Assembly (NCBI GenBank): GCA_963728475.1
Contig: CAVSKL010000004.1
Span: 1 to 64,000 of the forward strand
Origin: CAVSKL01 sp963728475 [NCBI: Candidatus Eiseniibacteriota bacterium]
GTDB lineage: Bacteria > Eisenbacteria > RBG-16-71-46 > JABDJR01
Length of the DNA stretch: 64,000 nt
Direction of reading: 5' to 3'
The notes beneath the pieces are model-generated. The model ran no database searches. It saw only the letters and a program-made list of their open reading frames with translations, and was not told where the DNA came from. Shown piece by piece: positions 26,100-36,378 of the stretch. Both the position numbers and the translations under genes were made by a program. Each line of letters starts with the position of its first letter. Position 1 is the first letter of the stretch.

Positions 26100-26988
26100 C
26101 CTCGGTGCGCGCCCCGTCCAGGACCGCCCCTTCCAGGCGCGCCCCCACCGCCCGCGCTCCCCGGAGATCGGCGTTCCGCAGGTTGGCGCCCTGCAGGAAC
26201 GCCCCCTCCAGGTCCGCCCCGCGGAGGTCCGCCCCTTCCAGGTCGGTGCGGTCGAAGCGGGCGCTGCGGAGCCGCGCCCCGCGCAGGTCGGCGCGTACCG
26301 CCGAGGCGAGGGTGAAGTCGGCGGCCACCGCGGTGGCGCGGCGGAGATCGGCCTCGTCGAGGACGGCGCCGTGCCAGTCGGAGTCCGAGGCCAGCGCGCG
26401 GGTGAGACGCGCCCGGTCGGCGCGGACCTCGCGCAGGAACGCCTTCTTGAGCAGCGCCCCCGAGAAGTCGGCTCCGGTCAGCACCGCCCCCTCCAGTCGC
26501 GCCCCTTCCAGGTAGGCTCCGGCGGCCAGGGCCCCGGTCAGGTCCGCGCCACCCAGGTCGGCTCCGTCGAGAACCGCCCGCACCAGCCGGATCTGGTTCA
26601 TGGCCGCCCGCACGAACCGGGCCCCGGCCAGATACGCGCGCTGGGCGCGGACCCGGCCCAGGTCGGCCTCGCTGAAGTCGCCCCGCCCCGCGTCCGCGTC
26701 CACCAGCCGCGCCGCGTAGAGGAGGGCGCGGGTGAAGGCGCAACCGCGGAGGACGGCGTCCTCCAGATGAACCTCGGACAGCATGGCGCCGGAGAGGTCG
26801 AGGCCGGAAAGATCGGCGGCCGGCCACCGGGAGCCGGCGAGGTCCTCACCCGCCCCGGCCCGTCCGGCCAGGGCGCGGCGGAATCCTTCTCGGTCGGCGA
26901 GATGAACCCAGCAGGAGGCGGTGCCGGTCAGCGCCGGGGCGTCGCACCCGGCGGTGCCGCACGACGCCTGCACCAGATGAAGGACCAT
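26074..26988 (-). CDS. Pentapeptide-repeat protein
   Basis: 304 residues. After an N-terminal region with several Cys ([14 protein letters not shown]) the protein is almost entirely A(D/N)LxG-type five-residue repeats ([30 protein letters not shown]), which fold as a right-handed quadrilateral beta helix. Some family members mimic DNA and protect gyrase, but most have no known role and nothing here points to one. No signal peptide. The 3' end is duplicated in tandem downstream. It follows the cyclophilin gene (27040-29058) on the same strand by about 50 bp, so it may be cotranscribed. Confidence 0.88.
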   Translation of the reverse strand: MVLHLVQASCGTAGCDAPALTGTASCWVHLADREGFRRALAGRAGAGEDLAGSRWPAADLSGLDLSGAMLSEVHLEDAVLRGCAFTRALLYAARLVDADAGRGDFSEADLGRVRAQRAYLAGARFVRAAMNQIRLVRAVLDGADLGGADLTGALAAGAYLEGARLEGAVLTGADFSGALLKKAFLREVRADRARLTRALASDSDWHGAVLDEADLRRATAVAADFTLASAVRADLRGARLRSARFDRTDLEGADLRGADLEGAFLQGANLRNADLRGARAVGARLEGAVLDGARTEGMDAGAAV

Positions 26989-27039
26989 GTCGCATCTCCC
27001 CTGGAAGCCGGGTTCGCCGCGGTCCCGGGCGGGGGACGA

Positions 27040-29058
27040 TCAGATGCCCTCGACCCGGACCTCGTTGATCACGTCGCCGACCTGGATCTTGTCCACCACG
27101 TCCTGCCCGGAAACCACCCTACCAAAGATGGTGTATCGGCCGTCCAGGTGAGGTTGTGGAGAGTGGGTGATGAAGAACTGGCTTCCACCGGTGTCTTTTC
27201 CCGACAGGGCCATGCCGACGGTGCCCGTCCGGTAGTGGAGCGGGTTGTACTCGCAGCGGATGGCGTAGCCGGGACCGCCCCATCCGTCTCCGCGGGGATC
27301 GCCGGCCTGGATCACGAAGTCCGGGACCACCCGGTGGAAGGTGAGGCCGTTGTAGTAGCCCTGCTTGGCCAGGTCCACGAAGTTGGCCACCGTCCCCGGG
27401 GCATTGGCCCCATCCAGTTCCAGCACGATCGTACCGGCGCCGGTGGTGAGGGTGACCTTGGGCTTGAGCGCCCGGCTCTCCAGCTTAACCGCGAGATCCA
27501 TGTCCACCCTCCACCCGTTCTCCCGGGTGACGTCCGCGGCCGGCTCCACCGTCTGGCCCTGGATCGCGGTGAGGGCGTCGGCGGCGGCCCGGGCCACCGT
27601 GATGTCGCTGTCGTGGCGGGCGGCCTCCAGGAGGGCCATCGCCTTGGCCCGGTCGGGGTCGGAGAGCGAGCCCACGGTGTCGGTTTCGGCGGGAACGTTG
27701 AGGAGCTTCCCGAGCGCGCCCAGGATCGCGGTCATGGCCTCGTCGTCGACCGGGCTCTGGAGCCGGTTGTACGCGGCGAGAAGCAGCGGTACCGCGTCCA
27801 GGTCCCACCGCTCTCCCGCCGCGCTGGCGGCGCTGGAGAGCACGGCGAGATCCCCGTTCCCCAGAACCATGCGGATGTCCGGCACCGCCTCGCGTTGGGG
27901 AAACTGCACCAGCGCGTTGACCACCGAGGTCAGCACCTGGGGCGACTCGTCGGTGAGCGCGGTCTCCATCACCACCAGCGCCTGTTCCGAGCGCACCGAG
28001 CCGAACGCGTCCGCCGCCGCCTGCCGGATCCGCCAGTCGGGATCCTTGAGGGCGGAGCGAAGGTCGAGAAGCGCCCCGTCGCCGGATCCCTCGGCCTCCG
28101 CGCGCAGCACCGCCGCCCGGATTCGCCAGTCGCTGCTCGTAGCCAGGCTTCCCAGCCGGCCGGTCCCCCCCGACGAGGCGAGCTTGCCCATGGTGTCGAT
28201 GGCGGTGAGCAGCACGTTGGGGTTCTTGTCCTCGAGGAGGAGGCTCGCCTGACCCACCCCGAACCGGTAGTTGATCTCGCCGATGGTCTTGAGCGCCTCC
28301 ACCCGCACCCGCCAGTCGGGATTGCGGAGGAGCGGCACCACCTTCTCCCCGAGCTGGACCGCCTTGATGGCGGCCACCGCGCGCAGGGTGTAGATGAGGG
28401 TGAGGGAATCGTCGGCCTGGAGCCCGCGGGCCAGGCCCACCGGCACCCCGCGCACCTTCCCGCGCTGCACCGCGTAGGCGGCCCGCCACCGCAGGTCCGG
28501 GTCGTCGCCCTGAAGCGCGTCGTCGAGCGCGTCGGTGGCGGGGGTCAGATCCACGCCGCCGCGGCCCAGGCTCCCCAGGGCGACCGCCGCCGCCTGGGCG
28601 TCGCCGGACTGGGAGGAGCCGAGAAGCTTGGCCAGGACCGGCACCGAGGCCTCGGCGCCGGACTTGCCGAGCGCCTCGATCAACCGCTCCCGCACCGACG
28701 CCGATTTCTCCTGGTCGAGCCGGGCGGTCAGGGCCGGAGCCGCGCCGGGGTCGAAGAGCTGGCCCACCGCGAACGCCGCCTCGATCCGCACCGACTCGTC
28801 GGAGTCCTCCATCCCCTTGGTGAGGACGGGGAGCAGGGAGGCGTCCTGGATCCGGCCCAGCGCGCGGTAGGCCCGCGCCCGGACCTCGGGGTTCTTGTCC
28901 GCGGCGAGGCCGGTGAGATAGCCGTCGGCGGTGTTGCGGGCTTGTTCGTGGGTGAGGATTTCCCGCACCTGGTCGGCGGGGAGCGCGGCCCGGGCGGCGA
29001 CGGGGACGGCCCCGCTCACGGTGAGAGCGAGGGCCAGAGTCAGGTGAAGGCGCGTCAA
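27040..29058 (-). CDS. Exported peptidyl-prolyl isomerase with HEAT repeats
   Basis: 672 residues: signal peptide (1-24, ...VAARA), then about a dozen HEAT-like repeats (for example [35 protein letters not shown]) to about residue 500, and a C-terminal cyclophilin domain. The cyclophilin part keeps [17 protein letters not shown] and [19 protein letters not shown], so it should be active in prolyl cis-trans isomerisation. The HEAT array probably binds client proteins in the periplasm or at the outer membrane. Such HEAT-cyclophilin fusions are known in several phyla. Confidence 0.9.
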   Translation of the reverse strand: MTRLHLTLALALTVSGAVPVAARAALPADQVREILTHEQARNTADGYLTGLAADKNPEVRARAYRALGRIQDASLLPVLTKGMEDSDESVRIEAAFAVGQLFDPGAAPALTARLDQEKSASVRERLIEALGKSGAEASVPVLAKLLGSSQSGDAQAAAVALGSLGRGGVDLTPATDALDDALQGDDPDLRWRAAYAVQRGKVRGVPVGLARGLQADDSLTLIYTLRAVAAIKAVQLGEKVVPLLRNPDWRVRVEALKTIGEINYRFGVGQASLLLEDKNPNVLLTAIDTMGKLASSGGTGRLGSLATSSDWRIRAAVLRAEAEGSGDGALLDLRSALKDPDWRIRQAAADAFGSVRSEQALVVMETALTDESPQVLTSVVNALVQFPQREAVPDIRMVLGNGDLAVLSSAASAAGERWDLDAVPLLLAAYNRLQSPVDDEAMTAILGALGKLLNVPAETDTVGSLSDPDRAKAMALLEAARHDSDITVARAAADALTAIQGQTVEPAADVTRENGWRVDMDLAVKLESRALKPKVTLTTGAGTIVLELDGANAPGTVANFVDLAKQGYYNGLTFHRVVPDFVIQAGDPRGDGWGGPGYAIRCEYNPLHYRTGTVGMALSGKDTGGSQFFITHSPQPHLDGRYTIFGRVVSGQDVVDKIQVGDVINEVRVEGI

Positions 29059-29185
29059 GATGCATCCTCCTCGGAGACCGCCGGGACGGCGGGATGGAGA
29101 CTTAAGCCGAAGAGTCTAAACAAGGTAGCGGTTTCTGTCCACGGCAGATCGAGGGGCCGTCCCCTTCCGTCCCCGGCTCCGGGGC

Positions 29186-29269
29186 GGCCTGATCGGCGTC
29201 CCCGAGGGCCTGATAGGCTTCCCCGAGGGCCTGATCGGCGTCCCCGAGGGCCTGATAGGCTCGAGCCGG
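29186..29269 (-). repeat. Four tandem 21-bp repeats between the cyclophilin and polX genes
   Basis: Units GGCCTGATCGGCGTCCCCGAG and a variant alternate (29186, 29207, 29228, 29249), a higher-order 42-bp period. The region lies between two divergent genes and so overlaps their promoter space. Confidence 0.85.
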
Positions 29270-29327
29270 CGGGCGCGGGCGCGCCCGGACGGACGGGGCC
29301 CCGGCATGGATACGGAAGGGATACCGC

Positions 29328-31040
29328 ATGGTCAATCAGGATATTTCCAGGCTCTTCGAGGCGATCGCCGACGCCCTGGAGTTCAAGGGGGAGAACCGGT
29401 TCCGGGTGAACGCCTACCGCCGGGCGGCGGGGGTGATCGCCGGCCTCGGCGAGGACGTCACCGTGCTGGTGAGCGAGAAGCGGCTGATCAAGGTGCCGGG
29501 GATCGGGAAGGGGCTGGCTCACGACGTGGACGAGTACCTCGCCCACGGGACCATGACCGCCCACGCCGAGGCCATGGCCGGCATCCCCCGGACGCTGATG
29601 GAGCTTCGCGCGATCTCGGGGCTGGGCCCCAAGCGGCTGGCGTTGATCCACCAGGAGCTGGGAGTGGCCGATCTGGACGGGCTGGCGGCGGTGATCCGGG
29701 ACGGGCGGCTGGCCGCGTTGCCCGGAATGGGGGAGAAGTCGGCGGAGAATTTGAAGCAGGGGATCGATCTCTTTCTCAAGAGCCGGGAACGGATGCCGCT
29801 GGCCGAGGCCCTGGCGCTCTCGCGCCGGGTGCTGGCCGCGCTGGGGGCCCGGGCCGAGGTGGAAAAGGCGGTGTTCGCGGGCTCGCTCCGGCGGTGCCGC
29901 GAGACCTGCGGGGACCTGGACCTCCTGGTCCCCGCCGCCCGGCGCGGAGCGGAGGTGGTGAAGGCGTTCACGACGCTGCCCGGTGTCGAGCGGGTGCTGG
30001 CCGGGGGCGAGACCAAGGGGAGCGTCCTCTTCGAGGGGGGACGGCAGGTGGACCTCCGGGTGGTGCCGCCGGCTTCGTTGGGGGCGGCGCTCTGCTACTT
30101 CACCGGGAGCAAGGAGCACAACGTGCGGCTCCGGGAGATCGCCAAGAAGCGCGGGCTCAAGGTGAACGAGTACGGAGTCTTTCGCGGCGACACGGTCCTG
30201 GCCGGGAAGACCGAGGAGGAGGTCTACGCCGCGCTGGAGCTTCCCTGGATTCCGCCCGAGATGCGCGAGGACCGGGGCGAGATCGAGGCCGCCCGCGAGG
30301 GGAGGCTCCCCGCGGTGCTCGAGCGCCGCGAGGTGCGCGGCGATCTTCACGTGCACACGCTCTGGAGCGACGGCAAGGCGAGCGTGCTCGACATGGTGCG
30401 CGCGGCCAAGGCGCGCGGGCACGCCTACGTGGCCATCACCGATCACTCGGCTTCGGCGACCTACGCCAACGGGCTCACCTACAAGCGCTGGAAGGAGCAG
30501 GCGGCGGAGATCGAGGCGGCGCGCAAGGCCGAGCCGGGGATCAAGGTGTTGCACGGGATGGAGGTGGACATCACCGCCGACGGGGGCATCGACCTACCCA
30601 TCGAGGCTCAGTCGCGGCTCGACTGGATCGTGGCCAGCGTGCACTCGGGTTTCCGGAGCCGGGTGACCGAGCGGGTGCTGGCGGCGATGGAGAACCCGTG
30701 GGTGGACGCGATCGGGCACCCCACCGGCCGGCTGATCGGCCGGCGGGTGGGCTACGAGGGCTACGACCTGGACGCGGTCATGGCGGGGGCGGCCGGGACC
30801 GGAACCTGCCTGGAGCTGAACGGCTCGCCGGAGCGGCTGGACCTGTCGCCGGAGAACGCGCGGCTGGCCGCCGAACGCGGGGTGATGATCACCCTCAATA
30901 CCGACGCGCATACGGTCGAGAGCCTCGACAACATGGAGATCGCGGTCCGGGCGGCGCGGCGCGCGTGGCTCACCAAGGCGCAGGTCGTGAACGCCGGCGG
31001 CGTCACCCGGATCCGCAAGAGCGTCCGGGCCGGGAAGTAG
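29328..31040 (+). CDS. polX: DNA polymerase X family protein with PHP domain
   Basis: 570 residues, the usual bacterial PolX length. N-terminal helix-hairpin-helix regions (IKVPGIGKGL, ISGLGPKRL, LPGMGEKSAENL) bind DNA. The nucleotidyltransferase core has GSLRR (185-189), GDLDLL with two metal-binding Asp, and a third acidic residue in VDLRVV. The C-terminal PHP domain starts HVHTLWSDG (341-349) and has TDHSASA, HGMEVDI, VHSGF, GHPTGR and NTDAH, the metal ligands of a 3'-5' exonuclease/phosphoesterase. The role is gap filling in base-excision repair. ATG 29328 lacks a strong ribosome site. Confidence 0.93.
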   Translation: MVNQDISRLFEAIADALEFKGENRFRVNAYRRAAGVIAGLGEDVTVLVSEKRLIKVPGIGKGLAHDVDEYLAHGTMTAHAEAMAGIPRTLMELRAISGLGPKRLALIHQELGVADLDGLAAVIRDGRLAALPGMGEKSAENLKQGIDLFLKSRERMPLAEALALSRRVLAALGARAEVEKAVFAGSLRRCRETCGDLDLLVPAARRGAEVVKAFTTLPGVERVLAGGETKGSVLFEGGRQVDLRVVPPASLGAALCYFTGSKEHNVRLREIAKKRGLKVNEYGVFRGDTVLAGKTEEEVYAALELPWIPPEMREDRGEIEAAREGRLPAVLERREVRGDLHVHTLWSDGKASVLDMVRAAKARGHAYVAITDHSASATYANGLTYKRWKEQAAEIEAARKAEPGIKVLHGMEVDITADGGIDLPIEAQSRLDWIVASVHSGFRSRVTERVLAAMENPWVDAIGHPTGRLIGRRVGYEGYDLDAVMAGAAGTGTCLELNGSPERLDLSPENARLAAERGVMITLNTDAHTVESLDNMEIAVRAARRAWLTKAQVVNAGGVTRIRKSVRAGK

Positions 31041-31113
31041 GCCGGGCGGCGGTCCCGCCTCCGCGGCTTCTTCCCCGGCGCCGGGGAGCGCGCGGCGACC
31101 CGCGGCAGAAACG

Positions 31114-32118
31114 TCAGGGCGCCTCGAACAACCGCTTGAGCCGGCCCCAGGTGGTCGGCTCGACCGGGGTGTCGTCGTCGGCGTAACGGAAGACCATGCT
31201 CAGCGCCCCGTCGGCCACGTAGACCGCGTCGCCGGCGTCCACCGCCACCCCCGCCGGGGACTGGAGCTCGGGAAGTTCGATGAAGGCGGCGGGGTCCGAG
31301 CCGGCCGCGCCGTCCGGAGCCAGGCCGGCGTCCAGCCGCCACACCCCGGAACGCCGCGTGAACGGAGCGGCGGTGCGGAGGAGGCTTCCCGCCACCACCA
31401 CGCCGCCGCCTTTCCGTGCCGCCATCCCGGCCAGGGAGACGTCGGCGGCGGGGGTGGCGAAGACCGCCCCGCCGGTCAAATCCACCGCGAAGGAGGGGTT
31501 CACGCGAGCGACGGTGGACTGCGCGTTCCGGTCTTCCAGGACGAACAGATCGGACGCTCCCGCCGCCAGGAGATGGGGGAAGGTGAGTCCGAGCCCGGTC
31601 AAGGGCCGGCTGGACGCCAGGTCGGGGGCGTAGAAGACGGGGTCGGCCTGGAGGGCGAACCAGGTGGTCACCACTCCGGTGTTCCAGGCCGCCACCCCCG
31701 CCGGAACCAGCCCCTGATTCGTCTCCGCTCCCAGGTAGCTCCCGTCGTCCCGGAACGCGGCGATCCGGTGGTTGTCCTCGTCGGCCACGTAGAGGGTGCC
31801 GTCGGCGCCGACCGCCAGCGCCCCCGGATACGCGAGCTGGCCGTCGCCCGCTCCCGGCATGCCCACGTTCCGGAGCAGCGTCCCCGAGGCATCGTAGACG
31901 TGGACGGTGCCGCCGTCCCGGTCCGAGACGTAGACGTGGCCGGCGGCGTCGATCGCCATGCCGCCGGGGGAGGGGCTCGACCACCGGTCGAGGAGCCGGA
32001 ATCCCCCCGAGGCCTCGGAGCGGGGCGCGGCGGCGGCCAGGACCAGCAACGCGAGCGCGAACCCGCGCCCGGCACGCCGGCCGCCGGGAGTCCGGTCGGG
32101 TCGGGGATGGGTATCCAT
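31114..32118 (-). CDS. Exported NHL-repeat beta-propeller protein
   Basis: 334 residues with a signal peptide (basic start, then ALALLVLAAAAPRSEA) and repeated NHL motifs such as GGMAIDAAGHVYVSDRDGGT, GALAVGADGTLYVADEDNHR and GVAVDAGDAVYVADGAL. These build a beta propeller, usually a binding scaffold; the ligand cannot be told. It is convergent with polX and divergent from the dehydrogenase gene. Confidence 0.85.
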   Translation of the reverse strand: MDTHPRPDRTPGGRRAGRGFALALLVLAAAAPRSEASGGFRLLDRWSSPSPGGMAIDAAGHVYVSDRDGGTVHVYDASGTLLRNVGMPGAGDGQLAYPGALAVGADGTLYVADEDNHRIAAFRDDGSYLGAETNQGLVPAGVAAWNTGVVTTWFALQADPVFYAPDLASSRPLTGLGLTFPHLLAAGASDLFVLEDRNAQSTVARVNPSFAVDLTGGAVFATPAADVSLAGMAARKGGGVVVAGSLLRTAAPFTRRSGVWRLDAGLAPDGAAGSDPAAFIELPELQSPAGVAVDAGDAVYVADGALSMVFRYADDDTPVEPTTWGRLKRLFEAP

Positions 32119-32285
32119 GGGGGCCTCCAGGGTAGTGTCCGCACATTCTCGGGGATCGCGGAGGGGGGATGCAAGGCGGGGCGCCAGGGACTACGATCGG
32201 TCCCGACGGTTCGCCCCCCGGGCCGGTACGGTCCCCGAACGTCCGCGGCCCGTCGCAGAGTAGTCACGGAAGAGGAGAGCCCGGA

Positions 32286-33290
32286 TTGACCGACTCCCGC
32301 CCCCTCGTCCTGGTCGGCGTGTACTTCGAACGGCCGGCGTGGAACCTGCCGGTGGACCGGCGCGCGCAGCTCGAAGCCGAATTTCCCGAGCTGCGATGGG
32401 CCCACGCTCCGCAGTGGTTCGACGAGGGGTACGGCGAGGCGCTCACCGAGGCCGAGATCTTCTTCGGCTGGCACCTGGACGAGGCGGATTTCCGGCGGGC
32501 CGGGCGGCTGCGCTGGATCCAGACCCCGTCCACCGGCGTGCGGCGCATGCTGCACCCCGCGCTGGTCGAGTCCGACGTGCTCCTCACCTGCGCGCGCGGC
32601 GTGCACGCCCCCTTCATGGCCGAGCACGTGATGGCGTGGGTCCTGGCCCACGCCCGCCGTCTGCACGGGCTCTGCTCCGCCCAGGACGAGGCCCGATGGA
32701 CGCAGGACGACCTGGTGGAGCGCCACCCGCCGGAATCGCTCCTGGGAAAGACGATGTTGCTGGTGGGCTACGGCGCCACCGGGCGCGAGCTGGCCCGGCG
32801 CGCGCACGCGTTCGGGATGCGGGTGCTGGCGGTACGCCGCCGTCCCGAGCGTGGATCCGAGGACGCCGATGAGGCGGGGGGGATCGCCGACCTGGACCGT
32901 TTCCTCCCCCGGGCCGACGTGGTGGTGGATCTCCTCCCCGGGACCGACGACACCGCCGGCTTCTTCGACCGCCGCCGGCTGAACCTGCTGCCGCCGGGGG
33001 CGTTCTTCGCCAACGTGGGCCGGGGGACCACGGTGGACGAGGCGGCGCTCGAGGACCTCCTGGCCTCCGGCCGTATCGGAGGCGCGGGCCTCGACGTTTT
33101 CGGGACCGAGCCGCTTCCTCCGGAAAGCCCGTTCTGGGAGCTGGCCAACGTGCAGGTTTCGCCCCACGTGGCGGGAGTAGCCTTTCCCGCCCTGTGGGAC
33201 CGGCTGATCGGGCTCTTCTCGCGGAATCTCCGGGCGTGGCGGGAAGGGCGCCCGCTCGAGAGCGTGGTCGACAAGCGGCTGGGCTACTGA
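32286..33290 (+). CDS. D-2-hydroxyacid dehydrogenase family protein
   Basis: 334 residues of the NAD-dependent 2-hydroxyacid dehydrogenase family (phosphoglycerate dehydrogenase-like). The Rossmann motif VGYGATGRELARRAHAFGM is near 161-179. NVGRGTTVDEAAL carries the substrate Arg, GLDVFGTEPLP the Glu and VSPHVAG the catalytic His. Substrate unknown; the N-terminal part is divergent. Start TTG 32286 has GAGGAG 8 bases upstream; longer frames overlap the divergent promoter region. Confidence 0.87.
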   Translation: MTDSRPLVLVGVYFERPAWNLPVDRRAQLEAEFPELRWAHAPQWFDEGYGEALTEAEIFFGWHLDEADFRRAGRLRWIQTPSTGVRRMLHPALVESDVLLTCARGVHAPFMAEHVMAWVLAHARRLHGLCSAQDEARWTQDDLVERHPPESLLGKTMLLVGYGATGRELARRAHAFGMRVLAVRRRPERGSEDADEAGGIADLDRFLPRADVVVDLLPGTDDTAGFFDRRRLNLLPPGAFFANVGRGTTVDEAALEDLLASGRIGGAGLDVFGTEPLPPESPFWELANVQVSPHVAGVAFPALWDRLIGLFSRNLRAWREGRPLESVVDKRLGY

Positions 33291-33344
33291 CCGCCGCCCG
33301 CCGCGCCCTCCCGTCGGCCCGGCGTCACCGCGCCGCCCGGAAGG

Positions 33345-34123
33345 CTATTCCTCGGCGATGACCAGGTCCACCCGCCGGTTCTTCTGCCGGCCCTCGGCGG
33401 TCTCGTTGGAGGCCACCGGCTGCGACATGCCGTAGCCCCGGGTGTCGAGGCGGGCGGCCTCCACCCCCTGCGACACCAGGAAGTCCCGAACCGCCTGGGC
33501 CCGCCGCTCGGAAAGCTTGAGGTTGTACTCCTCGGCCCCCACGTTGTCGGTGTGCCCCTCCACCGTGATGTGCATCTCGGGGAACTGGTCGAGGATCACC
33601 GCCACCTTGGCCAGGTTGAGTTCGGCATCGCGCCGGAGGGTGGCCCTGTCGAAGTCGAACAGGATGTCGGAGAGGGACATGATGGTGCCGCGCGCCTCGC
33701 GGCGGATGCTGGCGAACTTGCCCTCGAATTGCTTCAACGAACCGTAGAGCTGGCTCTGACGGTCCTCCATGCGCGACCGCTCGTCCTCCAGCTGGCGGCG
33801 GGCGGTATCCTTCATGCCCCGCTCCAGGTCCACCAGGGCGTAGAGGGCGGCGTCGCGGTAACCGGCGAAGGTGCGCGCGCGTTCCGCCGCGTCCAGGCAC
33901 CGGCGGCGCGCCGCCTCCTCCCGCACCCGCCAGCCGAGGGTCGTAACCGCCCAACCCGCCCGCCGGAGCGCGCTCGACCGCGCGCCGGGATCCAGGCCGG
34001 GCACGGCGGCGATGCCGAGAAGCTCGGTCCACCGGTTCTCGAGGTCGGCCGAGGGGACCCCGCGCCCGGTGGCCGCCGCCGCCCACGCCGCTCCCGCGGC
34101 CCGGACGGAGTCCGGCGGGGGGG
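33345..34123 (-). CDS. OmpA-domain lipoprotein, C-terminal part after an apparent frameshift
   Basis: About 258 residues in the frame ending at 33345: helical segment (LYALVDLERGMKDTARRQLE; coiled coil with EDERSRMEDRQSQLYGSL), then an OmpA/Pal domain (DILFDFDRATLRRDAELNL, ITVEGHTDNVGAEEYNLKL, SERRAQAVRDFL, GRQKNRRVDLVI). The motif is intact, so peptidoglycan binding is expected. There is no sensible start here; one extra base in the G7 run at 34117-34123 joins it to the lipoprotein N-terminus encoded at 34117-34672. Confidence 0.8.
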
Positions 34124-34672
34124 AACGGTGTCGGTGGGCGCCGGGAACACCGGAGGGAGCCCGGGCGGCGCCGGCGCCACCGGCGCGGTGCGGGTCACGC
34201 CGCGGGCGTCGTGGCCGGCGACCTTCTCCGTCTGCTCCAGGACCTGGATCGCGTCTTCCCAGGCCCGGCGGGAATCGGCGGCGGTGGTGAGGCAACTCTC
34301 CGCCTCGGCGTCACGGCCGTGCGCCACCGCCGAGGCCACCGCGGCCAGGGCCGCCGCGCGGGCCTGGTCCAGCTCCCGCAGGGCGAGATCGGCCGACTTG
34401 GCGGGAACGCGGTCCGCCGCCTCCTTGTCCGCGACCGAGACCGCCAGGTACGCATCGGAGGTGCTGTCGGCAGCCAACGCGCGCGCCTCGGACTGGAGCC
34501 GGACCACCCCCGCGTGCGCCGGGGCCAGGTCCACCGGAGGCGCGCCGCCGCAGCCGGCGGTCAGCAGGGCGAGCAGGGCGGACAGAGCCGCACCGGCCCG
34601 GGCGCGCGGGCGAATGAGGGGGCGGGGCCGGGCCGGGCGGCGCGGGCCCGGCGAAACGATAGGAAGGGACAT
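34117..34672 (-). CDS. OmpA-domain lipoprotein, N-terminal part
   Basis: Starts MSLPIVSPGPRR, has a hydrophobic stretch and lipobox LLTAGC (Cys41), then a DUF4398-like helical region (Ala/Leu-rich; ADLALRELDQARAAALAAVA) and a Pro-rich linker that runs into the C7 run (minus strand) where the frame breaks. With the break repaired the product would be about 440 residues: lipid anchor in the outer membrane, helical spacer, peptidoglycan-binding domain. Read unrepaired, the frame runs on out of frame to 33812. Confidence 0.75.
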
Positions 34673-34697
34673 GAGGGGTTCTCCTGGGGAAATGGGA

Positions 34698-35549
34698 TCA
34701 GCGCGGGAAACCGAGAGTGATGGTCCGGGTCTGGCCCGCCACCGTCAAGGTCGCGCTGTCGTCGCAGGTCCCGTTCCCGAAATCCACCGTGCCCGGCAGG
34801 AACCCGCCGGCGGCGATGCCGAGCTTGCCGGAGACCGGATAGGGACAGCAGGTGGTGAAGGCGAGGGTGTCCAGGACCGCGAACTGATAGATCACGGTCC
34901 CGGTGTCGAGGGTCCCGCTCCCTTCGGTGACCCACCAGGTGGAACAGTAGACCGGATCCACCGAACCCGGCGGGCGGGGCCGGCGGGCGGCGACCAGCGA
35001 GCCGTTCAGGATCGCCCCCTGCCCGCCTCCCGACAGGTTCAGCCCCACCGCGCTCACCGTGGCCTGGTCGAGCCCGCCTCCGGACACCGTAAACACCCCG
35101 TCCACGGTCCGGCCCTCGCGGGCGAAGGAGGTGAACTCGGCGGCTAGGGACCAGCCGTCGGGGTTGCGGGGCGTCGCCACATAGAGGATCTCGCCGCTGG
35201 AGACGGTGCCGTCGAAAGCGGAGGCGCATCCTTCGCCGTAGTCGAACAGGAGCGAGGTGCCGGCGGCGGGGACCGCATCCCGCACCACCACCGGGCAGTC
35301 GATCAGACCCTGGAGCACGGTGTCGGGCGCGGCGGGCGCCGCGGTGGGGCTCCGGGAGGGGAAGACCAGCACCACGGTCTCGTAGGCCTGGAGTCCCAGG
35401 GAGCCGGTCAGCCCGACGTCGGTGGCCGCGGTGGTCAGGGCCTCCGGGTCCGGCGAGGAGGGGGCGGGGTTGTTCCGATTGTCGCAGCCGGCGGCGGCCA
35501 GGGCCGCCGCCGCCGTCCACACGAGCACGAATCGGGCGCTCCTCGACAT
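34698..35549 (-). CDS. Hypothetical lipoprotein
   Basis: 283 residues with a clear lipobox (ALAAAGC, Cys22) and a beta-rich, Gly/Ser/Thr-rich body containing Cys pairs (CPVVV ... GEGCAS, TTCCPYPVSG, NGTCDDS) that may form disulfides. No family recognised. It lies 25 bp upstream of the OmpA-domain lipoprotein gene on the same strand, so the two are probably cotranscribed and both act in the outer membrane or periplasm. Confidence 0.7.
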   Translation of the reverse strand: MSRSARFVLVWTAAAALAAAGCDNRNNPAPSSPDPEALTTAATDVGLTGSLGLQAYETVVLVFPSRSPTAAPAAPDTVLQGLIDCPVVVRDAVPAAGTSLLFDYGEGCASAFDGTVSSGEILYVATPRNPDGWSLAAEFTSFAREGRTVDGVFTVSGGGLDQATVSAVGLNLSGGGQGAILNGSLVAARRPRPPGSVDPVYCSTWWVTEGSGTLDTGTVIYQFAVLDTLAFTTCCPYPVSGKLGIAAGGFLPGTVDFGNGTCDDSATLTVAGQTRTITLGFPR

Positions 35550-35577
35550 GATGGTCTCCTCGACCTCGGAAAGAGGC

Positions 35578-36357
35578 TTACGGGGCCGGCTGGTCGTTCT
35601 CCGCCCGCGACCGGTCGCCCAGACGGTTCAGTCCCTCCAGGAAGGTGAGAGGGACGGGGAAGACGATGGTGGTGGTCTGCTCGGTCGAGATCTCGGTAAG
35701 GGTGGCCAGATACCGGAGCTGCACGGAGATGGGGTCCTTGGCCAGTACCCGGCCCGCCGCCGCCAGCTTCTCCGAGGCCTGGAACTCGCCCTCGGCGCTG
35801 ATCACCTTGGCCCGCCGCTCCCGTTCCGCCTCCGCCTGGCGTGCGATGGCCCGGCGCATCTCCTGGGGCAGGTCCACGTCCTTGATCTCCACCGCGGTGA
35901 CCTTGATCCCCCAGGGATCGGTACGCTCGTCGATGATGCTCTGGAGGAGCTGGTTGACCTTCTCCCGCTCGGAGAGGAGTTCGTCCAGCTCGTGCTCGCC
36001 CACCACGCTCCGGAGGGTGGTCTGCGCGACCTGGCTGGTGGCGTAGTAGTAGTTCTCGACCGACACCACCGCGCCTTCCGGATCCAGCACCCGGAAGTAC
36101 AGCACCGCGTTCACCTTGATCGAGACGTTGTCCTTGGTGATCACGTCCTGGGGAGGGACGTCCATGGTGATGACCCGGAGCGAGATCCGCACCATGCGAT
36201 CGAGGATCGGGACCAGGAGGAAGAGGCCCGGTCCCTTGATTCCGGCGAACCGCCCCAGGCGGAACACGACCGCCCGCTCGTACTCCCGGAGCACCCGGAT
36301 CGCGCCCGAGATGAGCATGACCAGGAGAAGGATGACGACACCCAACGTGATACCCAT
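35578..36357 (-). CDS. SPFH/band-7 membrane protein (stomatin-like)
   Basis: 259 residues: one N-terminal membrane helix (about 1-20), then an SPFH domain ([41 protein letters not shown] strands, [19 protein letters not shown]) and a coiled coil ([20 protein letters not shown]). It is of the stomatin/QmcA type that forms large ring assemblies in membranes. Its gene is 21 bp downstream of an NfeD-family gene, the standard pairing, and the two proteins are thought to act together in membrane protein quality control. Confidence 0.92.
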   Translation of the reverse strand: MGITLGVVILLLVMLISGAIRVLREYERAVVFRLGRFAGIKGPGLFLLVPILDRMVRISLRVITMDVPPQDVITKDNVSIKVNAVLYFRVLDPEGAVVSVENYYYATSQVAQTTLRSVVGEHELDELLSEREKVNQLLQSIIDERTDPWGIKVTAVEIKDVDLPQEMRRAIARQAEAERERRAKVISAEGEFQASEKLAAAGRVLAKDPISVQLRYLATLTEISTEQTTTIVFPVPLTFLEGLNRLGDRSRAENDQPAP

Positions 36358-36378
36358 TTCCGGTTTCCTTTCCGCCGG

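Noticed and set aside
25738-29409. Plus-strand open frame of over 1200 codons opposite the pentapeptide and cyclophilin genes
   Set aside because: It shadows two well-supported minus-strand genes and the 73-bp repeats, and has no recognisable domain.
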